Shown piece by piece: positions 47,881-58,963 of a stretch of DNA of 64,000 bases. This DNA comes from Desarmillaria ectypa. Taxonomy: Eukaryota > Basidiomycota > Agaricomycetes > Agaricales > Physalacriaceae. Made by a program: the position numbers and the translations under genes. The first letter of the stretch is position 1. The number at the start of each line of letters is the position of its first letter. The stretch covers positions 248,001 to 312,000 of the forward strand of contig JAUDYN010000013.1 of NCBI GenBank assembly GCA_030407005.1, read 5' to 3'. The notes beneath the pieces are model-generated. The model was not told the DNA's origin, ran no database searches, and saw only the letters and a list, made by a program, of their open reading frames with translations.

Positions 47881-50080
47881 TGATAGGGTATACCAGGGTA
47901 CACAGAGCAGGCAGTAGAAGAGGATATTTTTCTCACACAAAGGAGTAAGAAAGACACATCGAGCGAGTTTAAGGAAGATAGGCCAAGGACGAGATTGAAG
48001 AAGAACGATTACGAGACCGTCGCTTGCAGAACCAGAGTCAGCCGTCCATCAGCCGTCGACAGACAAATACAACCTTTTCCTCACTCTCCTCACAACCACG
48101 ATCATGGCCATAGTGCATGGCTCACCACGTCATTCCAATGTCAATAGCAACTCTATCCATACTCGTTCTTGTTTCCCATTCTGATATGCTCGTCATCAAG
48201 GAAGATGATTTTTTGCAGCTGGCTATCAGTGCTATCCACGATTTTAAGGGCCTAGGGAGCTGGCAAGAACTCCTTACCATGACGCGGACAGGAGGAGGCG
48301 GTATAGAATGTGCACGTCTTGCTCCCAGACCTCTTATTTCTTGATTGACAGCCCGCAAGTCCTCTCAGGCTTTCAATATCTCAAAGGCAACCATTCTATG
48401 GACTCCTTTAACTCGTCCGTAGCTAGCCTACAGGATATGGGTGCTTCTGCATGGATGAATCTGCATACAAATGCACTGGCCTATCCTCTCAATACGACAG
48501 ACCCAAATTGGAGAGTGCTATGTAGGAGAAGGGTAGATTTTCTTGTGTTCACGCGCCCTCATGATGTGTGGAAATGTCGGTGTTCTCATGAAAACATCCT
48601 AACAGTACCATATACCAACCCTTCAAAGCTTCACGATTATGTGTCTCTTCCTTTCCGCTCCCAGTCTACTGAAGTTTTCCCGTACGACCACCGCATGCGA
48701 AGGGTCTTCCATCCTCGCCTCCTGAATGTGTGATGAAAGGATGAAGCTCAGGACGACGGGGAGGTATCCTGGATGAGAGAAAATTCACTGTTGTTTGTGT
48801 TAGAGGCACGACACTTGGTGGGTAGAGGTAAGTATATGCATATTGCGGGTGTGTATTGTGGAACTGATTTGACCATCAAGCTAAACCTGCAACAAGTATG
48901 TTGGGAAATTTCCGGAAAGTTCTAGAAGGAGCAGTCCAGCATCATGCCAAGAGTCACTGAGTAAGCACAAGAGGAGTTGAAAGTTGTATTACATTCTAGA
49001 TTCTAGTGTGAAGTAGTATAAATATGAGCTCTGTAGGTGCTACAGAATTACATGTTCATTACATCTGGCTTTACCAGTCTGGAGCCTACCCTGCGCAACA
49101 CCTAGGATTCCAACAAAGTGACATCCTTTCTCCAAGTGAGGTGGTTAGATATGCTATCAAATATTTCATGTTTGATGGCGTTCCGTAACCAGCGGTCGAT
49201 TCTCAAATGACCAATGGCCTACGTCGACCTGGAAATGATCAAGCCACGCAATACTTCTTCATCTGATCTGTTGATTCCTCGACGCGCTCCGCTCCCAACA
49301 CCTTAGTGTTGAGTGTCGTACTCCGCAGTCGCATTACCACCCGTAGATTATGAAGGAGAGGAAGGACTGAAAGACTTAGGTTGGACATCAATAGCAACCT
49401 GTAATTCTCAATATGGGCCATTGGTCCGGGGTAAGTCAGGCATTGCTTGAGGAGGTGAGTCTAACATGTGGATCATAGACTTGATTTGATAGCAATTCTT
49501 TATGGAAGGAATGAACTACTCTAAACGAAATATTCGTCCGAGAAAGATGTACGATGCGCTTTGTATTAGGTACTTGTTACCACTCTCTTCAATCACATTG
49601 ATATCGACTGACTTCGCTGAACAGATTTAGGCTGTGCCGACCTCCTTCTGGCATTGTGAAATCAGTATTGATTAAGTGAGGGGAACAGCCTCATCCACGC
49701 GAACGGGGATATTTTCAGCTTCATTTACCCCGCAGAGAGCATTCTGTTCGCGAATATGAAGTGCGCCCTTCCTTCCGGTATCTATCTTACCTTGATACTA
49801 GACGAGGTGTTTCTGCTTGCTTTGCAGATACCGAGCTCATTTGTAACAAATTTTAGCCCCAGCACATCTTTTCCTGCAGATTTTCAGAGAACGTAGTCGG
49901 ATTGAGTTTAAGCGTTGCTTTCAAACTTCTCGCAACTACGTCTTCTCGGCCTATGTATCAAATCAAATATTCCTCATGGTCTCGGTACCACACTTTCCTC
50001 CATGTTACTGCATGATATCAACTGTCTTGGTGTAAGAATGAGACGTCACATTTGATATCGGTGTAAATAGACGGGCTAAA
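47881..50080. other. region without supported gene
   Basis: Plus-strand frames at 48117-48344 (75 codons) and 48308-48733 (141 codons) are the longest. The second reads plausibly (…TVPYTNPSKLHDYVSLPFRS…) but matches no family I know and has no clear start or intron partner. 48905-49050 has 'ttctagaagg…gtataaatatgagctc', similar to the AT-rich ends seen at 32250 and 43860. No other features. Confidence 0.35.
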
Positions 50081-50166
50081 GCCTGTAATAAATGTGTCGA
50101 TCTCCATTATCCTCGTTCTCATAATTGAGAACTTTGAAAAATAAAATGACGACACCGACCTAGTAA

Positions 50167-50286
50167 GCTCTAGCCGGGAGTTGAACCTGATGAATTGTAC
50201 TATGAGAGCAATATTTCGCAGCCAACTCACAAATACTCTGGCTGAGAGTGTAGGCGCTCGCACTAACCGATGTACAACCCGAGCTG
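50167..50286 (-). repeat. tRNA-like sequence with enlarged middle part
   Basis: Minus strand: GCTCGGGTTGTACATCGGTT (acceptor and A box), then an expanded central region of about 70 nt, then CAGGTTCAACTCCCGGCTAG (T arm). The duplicate lies at 52876-53014. It is too long and unpaired to be a tRNA. Confidence 0.55.
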
Positions 50287-50607
50287 CCTGAGTCTGGAAG
50301 CAGTATCAGAGCATAAACGCACCGATAACAAACATGAGAGGACTCAGAGATGGACTTTACAACATATTTGATAGCAGCGGTTCTCGTATCCCAAGAGTGA
50401 AGAACTTGCTTCGTCTTTCGTCTGGTAGGAATTCAGTTCTCGGGTTTCATACGTGTTCCTTTGCACTATTGATATTCCGTAGAGGGTGACCTTCGAACCT
50501 AGCCTTTGAGAGAAGATAAAGTCTTACGCTATAAGGGTAACGTATTCTGATTGATCTGGATCAAATTTATGGCATGGCCAAAAAACAGCAGTAGATGTTA
50601 TGTATTT

Positions 50608-50674
50608 CTTCCCTTCGGGAGTCGAACCCAGAGGTAGTAGAGTGTGTGGTAATTAGCCAGTGAGCCAGGATGCA
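50608..50674 (-). repeat. tRNA-like sequence
   Basis: Minus strand: starts near TCCTGGCTCACTGGCTAATT and ends CTGGGTTCGACTCCCGAAG, tRNA-sized (about 67 nt) with a perfect B box. Stems are weak. The duplicate in block B has kept the first half only. Confidence 0.5.
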
Positions 50675-51380
50675 TACAGTGTGGTCCTTTCGATTCCCGC
50701 CCTCTCCCGTCTTTTCTTTAACCAACGGATCAGTGTACTTACAACTGGTTGCTACAGCGAAGTTCAGCTAGAGGACCTGTCTCTCGAGGCTAGCCAGAGA
50801 TAACTTTGAAAATGTGAAGTAATAGGGATGCTCCCTGCGTAACTGTTTCGCAAAACCGGATACTATATGGCATATTGGGGACGAACGAGCAAAGATGCAT
50901 GCAAGGTTGCATGTATTTGTCGCATCTGCTCTCAGGAATCACGGGGCTGAAGGATACAAAAAAGGGCTTAACGCCATGCAATATTACACTCCATCTGGGA
51001 ATCGAATCTAGCCTTTATGTGAACGGAGAGCCATACAGACTTGTTCCCTACGAAGGAGCATTCATCGAGTCCTTTCAATCTATCTTCATTTGGACGGGTT
51101 CGTTGCTGGAGAGGGTGCACAGACGTGAATAACGAGCACAGCGCCAGTGCATCTCCCGCACTTTTACAAAATCTGATCAATGTCGATCTTTCACTACAGA
51201 TCTGCTTTCATATGAGATTTCAAAGGGTGACTCGGCTATACTGCAGGAAGTACTAGTAGGTACAGTAAAGAATAAGTGTCCAACTATGTTTGTATCCGGC
51301 GCTATGTCCTAAGCTCCAATAAATTGATACCAGTGAGCCTCGTATGCCCTCCATCAACATAAAAGTTTGTGATGTGTGCA

Positions 51381-51794
51381 CTACAAGCCGCAAGCTGACG
51401 CAGCAATTTGCGTCGCCGTAGCCTGCACTGATCCGAACTCGACCGCATGGCCGTTCGTCAGATCATCCAATGCGGCCCGAGAGGTATAGAATCCCGATAC
51501 CGCATGGTCAATTGCTAGCACCTTAATTGTACGACCATTGTACGTCAACTGCCAGCAAGTCCCACAGTTCTGGCTGTTCCATCCCGCGATGGCGTCGGAT
51601 GATGCGATGTATGGGAAAGTGGGAAGGGAGCTATATGTGGTAAATCCCTTGGTCAGAAGACCATGGGCGCCGTCGGAGCAAGCTACGTTGGCGAGGGAGT
51701 TGGTGCCAACACCGTAGCCATTATCGTAGCCAACTGTGACGGCAAGGGCACAAGAAGGGATGAGGGCGAGAGCGAGAGTAGACAAGAACTTCAT
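51381..51794 (-). CDS. cerato-platanin family secreted protein (137 aa)
   Basis: A single exon from 51794 to the stop at 51381. An 18-residue signal peptide (MKFLSTLALALIPSCALA) precedes VTVGYDNGYGVGTNSLANVA. The four family cysteines are present: NVACSDG, NCGTCW (two) and AASACGL. FTTYSSLPTFPYIASSDAI, WNSQNCGTCWQL, IKVLAIDHAVSGFYTS and AALDDLTNGHAVEFG match the double-psi-barrel fold throughout, and the length is normal. Cerato-platanins are small extracellular proteins that bind chitin-type oligosaccharides, act as surface or wall-loosening proteins, and can trigger defence responses in plants. Most basidiomycete members have introns; this one has none. The gene sits between two direct copies of a repeat block. 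Confidence 0.95.
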   Translation of the reverse strand: MKFLSTLALALIPSCALAVTVGYDNGYGVGTNSLANVACSDGAHGLLTKGFTTYSSLPTFPYIASSDAIAGWNSQNCGTCWQLTYNGRTIKVLAIDHAVSGFYTSRAALDDLTNGHAVEFGSVQATATQIAASACGL

Positions 51795-51890
51795 TGTTGT
51801 ATATCGGTGGTTTATCAGCGGTCTGTAAGGCTCTTTGGCTGCGTTAGTTATGCAGGTGGGAGTGAAGAAATGTGAGACACCATTTTCCAG

Positions 51891-51899
51891 CTTTTATAG
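51891..51899 (-). promoter_or_regulatory. TATA box of the cerato-platanin gene
   Basis: Minus-strand CTATAAAAG, about 100 bp upstream of the ATG at 51794. A consensus element at a plausible spacing for this strand. Confidence 0.55.
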
Positions 51900-52814
51900 A
51901 CACTCCCAAGCAATATCCAGGAGCTCATGAAGCTAAAGTTATACGCACCCCGGGAGAAGATGTCCGTCTCGTTCGTGTGAAGGGCAATGAGCCTAGGCAG
52001 ATTTCGCTTCGAAAATGGTCCCGTGTCTCCGATAGCGGGGTCTTGCAAAGATTAGAACATAGGTCTGAAAACCCCGAGTTTTGACAGTGATGACTGCCAA
52101 CCTCCGACAAAGACGCAGTGAATAAATCCCTCATATCGCGTTCCATCGTTTAAGCGTTTGCATAACCACAGGACCGATGAGATAGACACATAGATAAAGA
52201 TGTAGGCACATACTCGTGATTGAATATCAAGTCGTTCAGCAGATTTTACTTGGTCTGGAAGAACCTCGCGTCCTCAATATACAATAACGAAGCGCCACTT
52301 TCACATTGACAATGGTACCCGGGAACCATTGCGCTCTATTGACGGGCACTCAAGACCGAAATAACAAGACTTAGAGGGTCCGGACACTCAGCAAGGTCCT
52401 CTTCGTCACGGTGGAGAATCTGAAATCCGACGGTCTTGATAGCTTGGCGTGCAAGACAAAGGGGCCGCATCTCGCCTCTGGATCGGGTTTCTCGCTTACG
52501 TTCGCTGACCGTGTCCAGGTGGGGCATCCTTTCCAACAAGTAGAGAACAAGTAGAGAATATTCGTCGAAAGGCATGTGCAAATAGTCACAGCGTAGGCCT
52601 CGAAGTCACTGACACTTTGGGTCATTTTTGATGCTCCGTGTAGTCTCTCTATGACATGGATAAGGGAGGGATAGCGTTGGAGACATATCAGTACATTGGT
52701 GATGAGGTGAGGAAGGGCTCTTGATAATTAATGATGGTCATCAGCCCGCCGTCGATGACATCACCTGACCGGCGTGCCATGGGCGATTTGTCATCTGCTT
52801 GATCGCCGCTACAT
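51900..52814. other. region between cerato-platanin and repeat block B
   Basis: Minus-strand frames at 52336-52625 include LLERMPHLDTVSER and might be a worn F-box or LRR tail, but the evidence is too thin to call. Plus-strand frames of 60-70 codons have no motif. Confidence 0.3.
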
Positions 52815-52875
52815 ATCATCCTCATTCTCACCATTGAGAGCTTCGAAACACAAAATGACGACATGGACCTAGTAA

Positions 52876-53014
52876 GCTCTGGCCAGGAGTTGAACCTGAA
52901 AAAATTTGCGGGCCCTTGAACAGTGAGCTACGAGAGCAAGATTTAACCACCAACTCACAAACACTCCGGCTGATAGTGTAGGCGTTCGCACTAACCAACG
53001 TCCAACCCGAGCTG
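52876..53014 (-). repeat. tRNA-like sequence (duplicate of that in block A)
   Basis: Minus strand: AGCTCGGGTTGGACGTTGGTT to CAGGTTCAACTCCTGGCCAG. The T arm has changed on both sides of the stem, and the outer parts still pair, as if copied and drifted. Confidence 0.5.
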
Positions 53015-53526
53015 TCAGGCCTTCAGGGTCTGGAAACAGTATCAGAGCATAAACGGACCGATGACAAACGCGTAAGGACTCGGAGGTGATCGTACAACAT
53101 ATTTTATAGCAGCAGTTCTCACATTCCAAGAGTGAAGAACTTGCTTCGTCTTTCGTCTGGTAGGAATCCAGTTCTCGGGTTTCATACGTGCTCCTTTGTA
53201 CCATTAATATTCTGTAGAGAGTGACCTTCGAACCTAGCCTTGGAGAGAAGATAAAGTTCTATAAGGATAACATATTCTAATTGACTTGGATTAGTTAGTA
53301 GAGAACGTATGAGTTAGCCAGTGAGCCAAGATGTATACAGTGGGGTCCTTTCTATTCCCGTCGCATCAGGCTTTCTCCAGTCTCTTCTTTAACCGATGGA
53401 CCAGTGTTCTCACAACAGGGTACTAAGCAAAGTTCAGGGAGAGATCCTATCTCTCAAAACTAGCCAGAGAGAACTTTGGAAAAGTGAAGCAACTAAAATA
53501 CCGCCTATACAAACTGAATACTCGGG

Positions 53527-53579
53527 TTAGGGGTCGAACCCATTATATAGCTAGTATAGCAGATATACCACTAGAGATG
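53527..53579 (-). repeat. tRNA-like sequence without anticodon arm
   Basis: Minus strand: CATCTCTAGTGGTATATCTGC passes almost directly to ATGGGTTCGACCCCTAACCC. A-box and B-box parts are present, but only about 10 nt lie between them. Confidence 0.45.
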
Positions 53580-53976
53580 CAGTACTCTTCCAGAGGAAGG
53601 TGCACAGGGGGAGGACTACTGATAACTAAGGCTGGGGTTTTTAAATTGTCCCATGACTATTATAGCGATCGTCTTCAAAGGATTAACGCGATGTCTACCT
53701 CAGTTTTCAGGCAATGAGTTCGTCCTAAATACAGGAGAGAAAAGTATGCATGCTCTCTAGACCGGCGAAAAGACGATTCTTTCCCGGGGAGCACTCCACA
53801 TTTGATTTGAATTCCAGGATTTCTCAAAAAGAACATCGTGACACATTCCTTCCTTGCCTCCTAATGGTGATGGCCCCAAGGGATCGTTGAGGCCTTGGGA
53901 TATGACGCTGAATCTTGAAGGCTTCACGGACATCCCAGCTCTGCAGGCAAAAGAAACAAGGACGATGGATTATCAG

Positions 53977-54039
53977 GAGCTCTTTCTGGGATTCGAACCC
54001 AGCTATAACTGTGCCAATGAATGGGCTACCAGGGCTCGG
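53977..54039 (-). repeat. tRNA-like sequence with perfect T arm
   Basis: Minus strand ends in CTGGGTTCGAATCCCAG, a fully paired T arm with B box, followed by AAAGAGCTC, which partly pairs with GAGC at the 5' side. The anticodon stem is not evident. Confidence 0.5.
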
Positions 54040-54468
54040 TGGTAAAATAGAAATATTCTACCATAGTCTTCGATACAGTTCAAACAACGAAATGCTTTCA
54101 TTCATCTGTTGAGAGGTAACACAGATGCTACATGCCTCTCCAGTTATCCTGGCTTGCTGCCTTTTGAAAATTTCTTCCTGCCGTACATATCTAACGGTCT
54201 CGGTTGTGCAGAAATTAATACTATATATCAGACAGGAGAATAACAGGCAAAGGTGCATGTGTTTTTCACGTTTGCTCTCAGGAATTATGAGGTTATAGGA
54301 TACAAAAAAAGCACTTAATGCCATATATGTCATTCTCCGACTCGGGATCAAGCCTAGTCTTTGCGGAAACAAGGGGCTATTCAGTCCTTACGAGGGAAAA
54401 AAATCAAGTCCTTTCAATCTGTTTTCACTTGAACGGATTCGTTGCGGGAGAGTGTCCAAAGAGGTGGG

Positions 54469-54990
54469 TTACCATGGGAAAGGATAGCTATTCATTTGAG
54501 CACCGAGCTGGCGCACTAATTCGTCGGCCGCAGTCACAGGGTGTACACTGCAGAGAAGGCACCACACGTCTTGCGGGTATGTTTCAGTGAAAACTTTATG
54601 CAGCATTTTTAACATGTTCAATCGCCATGCGCAAGATGCAAAAGAAAATTCTGCCTCGAAGTCGTATTCTTTCATGGGGGGTCGAACCCCACAATAAGCG
54701 TGATCACCGAGATGGTCAATATAACCACAAATAGGACACCATATCGGTTTGCAAGAAGCTTGCCTGTCGGTACATTCACTGCGACACTCAACAACTATGT
54801 CCTTCTTTTCGTGAGCATGTTGAGATGGGAGTTTTTGGTACGCAATGGGGAGAACCGGAGGAATGTATTTCTTAGGAGCAGTGTACTCTGCCGCACTTGT
54901 TCGCTCGAAACGCAAATTACAGCGCACAATCTGCACTCGGAGATATGCGAATCGTTTTTTCCAGGAGTCAAAACTGGCAGGAGTCTGCAT
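54469..54990 (-). other. 173-codon open frame of uncertain status
   Basis: This is the longest intact frame in the repeat region. It encodes a cysteine-rich peptide with CKPIWCPICGYIDHLGDHAY, which resembles a zinc-knuckle spacing (CxxC…HxxxHxxC) but is not a family I recognise. It spans a tRNA-like sequence (54673-54722), and plus-strand frames of 153 and 109 codons overlap it. It has no signal peptide and no TATA box. It may be chance, or an orphan gene born in repeat DNA. Confidence 0.25.
54673..54722 (-). repeat. tRNA-like 3' half
   Basis: Minus strand: CATCTCGGTGATCACGCTTA then GTGGGGTTCGACCCCC, a T arm and B box, preceded by an A-box-like stretch. Confidence 0.4.
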
Positions 54991-55102
54991 CAGATTGTAT
55001 TCACATTTCCCAAGCTACTATGGGGAAATGCTGATCGGGAATTATGCCTCAGTGACGAGGAGAACGGGAAATACATTCTTAATGAGTGTATACGACATCA
55101 AG

Positions 55103-57211
55103 TTAGTCATTCCTCATCAACTCTCTCAACACACCCACGTCCAACCGAGGTTCGAAAGTGACTTTGAAAGGTAAAGGGCGCATATTCGGTGAGTCTGTGA
55201 GTCCCATGGTGTCGACGCTGTCCTGGGAGATATTGAAAGCCCACATGAGGAGGGCCGTGTTGATGAATAGGGATCTGATATGTATCAGGGTTATGGAATA
55301 GAAACAAGAACGGAATCCTACCTATTCGCGACATGCATCCCCGGGCATACTCTTCTCCCAAACCCAAAGTTGTAATTCTTGATGTCGCCACGGAAGGTCC
55401 CGTCAGGAGTGAGCCATCGTTGGGGGTCGAATCGCTCTGGGTCGGGGAAGACTTCAGGATCGCGGAATATAGACCTAGAAGCACGTAACAATGAGCTGCA
55501 GGATGGCGGGAGTATTTTTGGCGCTCACCAGTGATTTGGGATCACGATGGATCCTTTTGGTATCATATAGCCATTCTGTGATAGCAGATGAGAAAAAGTA
55601 ATACGGTTGGCACTCTGAACGTACCCAAATGATGTCCTCCGATGCACGGTGGGGAATACCTTCACACAGATATTGTCATGGCTCACGTCATTTCACAGAC
55701 GAGTGGCATACCCACCTGAAATCGAGATTGGCCGACTGTTCCAAACAAATTGAGCGTAAGGTGCGACAAAAGAAGATAAATATACCATCTGTACGTCTCC
55801 AGGATGAAAGCCGTCACCTCTGTGAGTTGGTCGCGGTCGTCAAAGGCAGGGTCTGTAGCCGATGAACGAAAATACGCATCGGAAGATGAAAGGCACAAAC
55901 ATCGTTTATTGTTCCCTACGAGAGCATCTATCTGCGCACGCGCTTTAGTCACGGTCTCTGGGTAACAGGCTAGCGCCATTATAACCATGCTGATGGCGGA
56001 AGCCGTCTAAGAGGAGGAGCATGAGGAAGCGTTGAACGGAAGGCGAGAGAAGACTCACAGTATCTGACCCAGCACCGAACATGGATCCAGCCAGATACGC
56101 CGCCTCATCGTCTGATAAACCGTACATCGTCTGGTTCTCGATAAGGTACTTAGCAAAGGACGGCTTGGTATCTTCTCCCGATGACTGTGCCCAAAACTGA
56201 GCCGCGTCTTTAGAACGTGAGACGATTCTCTCACCATTCGATCACGGACGATATCAATTTGAGATTTGAAAAGATCGAGTTCTTGTTTGTGGAATGCGTG
56301 TAGTTCACGGAGATATGTCGGGATGTATCGGAGAATGGGGAATGAGTCGACGAGGTATGCGCCGGGTCGCATGGAGTGTGCCACTTGGACGGTGTTTTGG
56401 TTTATAAGCTGGATCTCGGGGTCTGTGTAGGAGGTAGGGGTGGTCTTGCCATAAGTGAGTGTCATGATGACACTGGCTGCATATCTAAGAGAAACGGAGA
56501 ACGATGAGTACGATATGAAGCGATTTGAGCTTGACGAACCTTCTCGCGTGGTGTATGTGGTCGGATGGATTATTGAGCAAGTCGAGGATGAAGTTTTTGG
56601 CGTTTCGTAATTGTACGGGCTCGTAAGCACGCGCTTTCTTTGTTTGGAGATTTAGGTGGAGGGCTCTGTGATGTGACAAGTTTGAAAAGGGGAGGTTCGA
56701 AAAAGACAGCGACAGACGTACTTGTGGAGGCGCCTCAACCTGGAGCCCGCAGATATGAATAAGACTCGCATTCCACCAGACATGATATCTGAAGCGGCGA
56801 TCAGCTTAGGACGATCCATCAATGAGGACCAATGATCTTCCATGATTTCTATTGCAGCCTGTGCGTGATTACTTGATAATGAGGTCGTTATCAGCAGTGA
56901 ACTTACATTGTATCTCCCAACGACGACGAAAGTCTGATTTCCTTTCTTCATAGAGAACACAGGACCGTACGTTTTGGACCATTCTTCGTATTGAAGGAAA
57001 GGGCTAGGGGTTATTAGTCAAGTGAACGAGGTGTTTATCAATGATGAACCCACTATTTCTTAGGCAAGTCGGTACCAGTAAGCCAGTGCAATGGCGGACC
57101 GGGTGGTAAGGAATAGCTTGATGACGCCTTCCAGCGATAGATGAGGAAACATGCTGCGAGGAATGCCGCGATGACTGAGATATCGGCTACTGTTACAGAA
57201 TCGATAAACAT
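55103..57211 (-). CDS. cytochrome P450 monooxygenase 1 (secondary-metabolism type)
   Basis: The start at 57211 gives a membrane anchor (VADISVIAAFLAACFLIYRW) and the hinge LPPGPPLHWLTGTDLPKK. Joined exons continue YPFLQYEEWSKTYGPVFSMK, ALHLNLQTKKARAYEPVQLR and QVAHSMRPGAYLVDSFPILR. The I-helix is AAYLAGSMFGAGSDTTASAI, the ExxR motif ETYRW. The C-terminal half has FRDPEVFPDPERFDPQRW and the heme loop FGFGRRVCPGMHVA with its Cys ligand, ending LRELMRND at 55103. It is an ER-bound P450 that inserts oxygen into a small substrate using a reductase partner. One spot is odd: near 56235 the frame of …DIVRDRMVRE must change to reach SKDAAQFWAQSSGEDTKPSF, and I find no good intron there. It is therefore either a 1-2 nt lesion or a very short intron. 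A relic paralogue lies at 47.7 kb. Confidence 0.88.
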
Positions 57212-57599
57212 TGTGGACGCGAAACAAAGAGAGGCTCGTGTAGTGAAGTGCTCGTGTGGTGAAGTGCTCGTGAGAAGTGTATTACGAAGTTCGCTTCAGA
57301 AGGTGTTCACATGAAGGACTAAAGCGGTATTTTGCACCCACAGAGAACCTGACATTCCCCGCTTTTTGTATCATTAATATTCGAATGAAATCAAAGATGA
57401 ACCAAGCCAGAGGTACCGTAGTGGATCGCAGCGTTCATTGGAAGAGTGTCTTTTCTGGGACGTGGGCATACGCCATAGAGTAAGACGGGATTAAAGAGTA
57501 TTATTGTGACATCTGTTGAGGGAGTTACAGCTCCAGAGATGGAACTCTACTTTCAATCGTTGAGCATATGCTTGCACTGCGCGTTCATGACGGACATTT

Positions 57600-58556
57600 T
57601 TTGGAATGCCTATAGGCTGTTTCAAATGGAGACATAATGATGTGCATGACAGTAGTATCATCGATGCTTCGCATTCATTCCCTCGAATATTAGAAATGAT
57701 GCCAGATATGTATCAAGTAACAGTTCATTGTTCAGACCTAAACTGGCAAAAACCGAGGAAGATTGAGCATTACTTACTTACAATCAAGCAAAGACTTGCC
57801 TCATGTCTTCGTGGCGGAGCGGAAGAAAGTCCAAAAAGGAAATCCAACCTTGACCTGGCATTCCGGACCCACGACCGTGACCACGTTCAACGTTCAAGTC
57901 CGTCGCCGAGCTGTCATACTGAACCTTCGGCGTTCCAAGTTTCTAGTACAGTTTGATCTGCTGTGGGTTTGCTCGATGAGGCACATAGAACCAAGAAAGC
58001 CGCGTATGTCTGTGATTTATACCGGCAAAGATATACTGAGAAAAAGTTCAGGAAATCTTGGTTTCAATGACCTATCAGGTCGACTTGGCGCCCCGGTTCC
58101 CTACCAAAATGACTGGATAAACTCGCCATGATTGATATCTGACACTCGCCGAAGTCTTGTGAGCGTGAAATTCGACGTACAAGTTTGATCATAGCAGTTG
58201 CGGTGCCAGCGCGACAAATCCATACGAGGTTGCTCTGCCAACGTTGTTGCGGAGTGTTTCATTCGACGAGAAGCGAGGACGTTGCCTTACCCACCGCGAA
58301 CGGACTCTCACGCTCATGGTGGGTGTTCACTGACAACACGGATGTTAACGGTGACGCTGCCCGAAACTTTTACCGACAGTTTGATCGGCGGCTCATACGG
58401 TTTTCAAGGATACAGAAACACGGAGCAGACGATATTGACTTGTCGGAACTATCCGGGTTGAAACACGAGGCAGAGAAAATATCAAGAAAATACATTCCTG
58501 ATGTGATCTTGAGCTCGTCGACCTTCGCTGAGCTTCAAGCTTCATGGCTGCAGTAG
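57600..58556 (+). other. possible unrecognised gene (exons uncertain)
   Basis: Plus-strand frames at 57763-58131 (122 codons) and 58185-58556 (123 codons) lie in a row. The second ends in a protein-like charged helix (ADDIDLSELSGLKHEAEKIS, RKYIPDVILSSSTFAELQAS). I recognise no family and cannot join the frames with confident splice sites. It sits between the divergent P450 1 promoter and the 438-aa gene. A pseudogene or chance is possible. Confidence 0.25.
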
Positions 58557-58963
58557 CAAGGGTGTGTACTTCCCAGACAATACCTTATACGTCAATTTAC
58601 AGGAAACTATAATTCCTACTTTTTTCAAACGTGGACATGCACCGACTTGATTTACAGTTTCACGTGCATCAGGTGAGATGAAGCAGACTTTCGTGATGGT
58701 TGTCGAGTCGAAGACGTCATCAATATTATTCGTGATAGTATTGTATGTGTACATTCATTCGTCCGTACCAACGCAGCATATGCTAAAACAATATGTGCAG
58801 CCTTTCGGCATATGCCTCTATCATTCATATTCTTCCTGATATACACATTCTCGGTCCTTATAAATAACGTTGATAAAAGCTAAAGCTCACCGGCGTTCGT
58901 CAGCTTACGCCCCATTGTTATCCTGTCTGCATTTCTTTTAGCAAAAGTGTATCGCTAGGGTCG

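Larger units (their letters stand above)
50095..51180 (+). repeat. direct repeat block A (left of cerato-platanin gene)
   Basis: Matches block B (52815-54480) in the same orientation. Shared segments include 'aacacatgacgac…acctagtaagctct', 'ccaagagtgaagaacttgct', 'tcgtctttcgtctggtagga', 'gtgaccttcgaacctagcct', 'ttagccagtgagcca' and 'gagtcctttcaatct'. Identity is roughly 80-90% by eye in the best 480 bp. Block A contains several tRNA-like sequences and no gene. Confidence 0.8.
52815..54480 (+). repeat. direct repeat block B (right copy)
   Basis: Same-orientation copy of block A. The order of matching segments is preserved. Block B carries about 600 bp of extra sequence around 53500-54100 that contains two more tRNA-like sequences. 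The final part (54200-54470) matches 50860-51120, with 'tttgctctcaggaat', 'aggatacaaaaaa' and 'caagtcctttcaatct'. Confidence 0.75.

Noticed and set aside
52336..52625. F-box C-terminal fragment
   Set aside because: One LLERMPHLDTV-like stretch is not enough evidence.
29000..55000. CRISPR-like array or viral integration
   Set aside because: The repeats are irregularly spaced, diverged and in both orientations, with no cas, capsid, polymerase or reverse transcriptase frames. A eukaryotic tRNA-derived and transposon origin explains them better.
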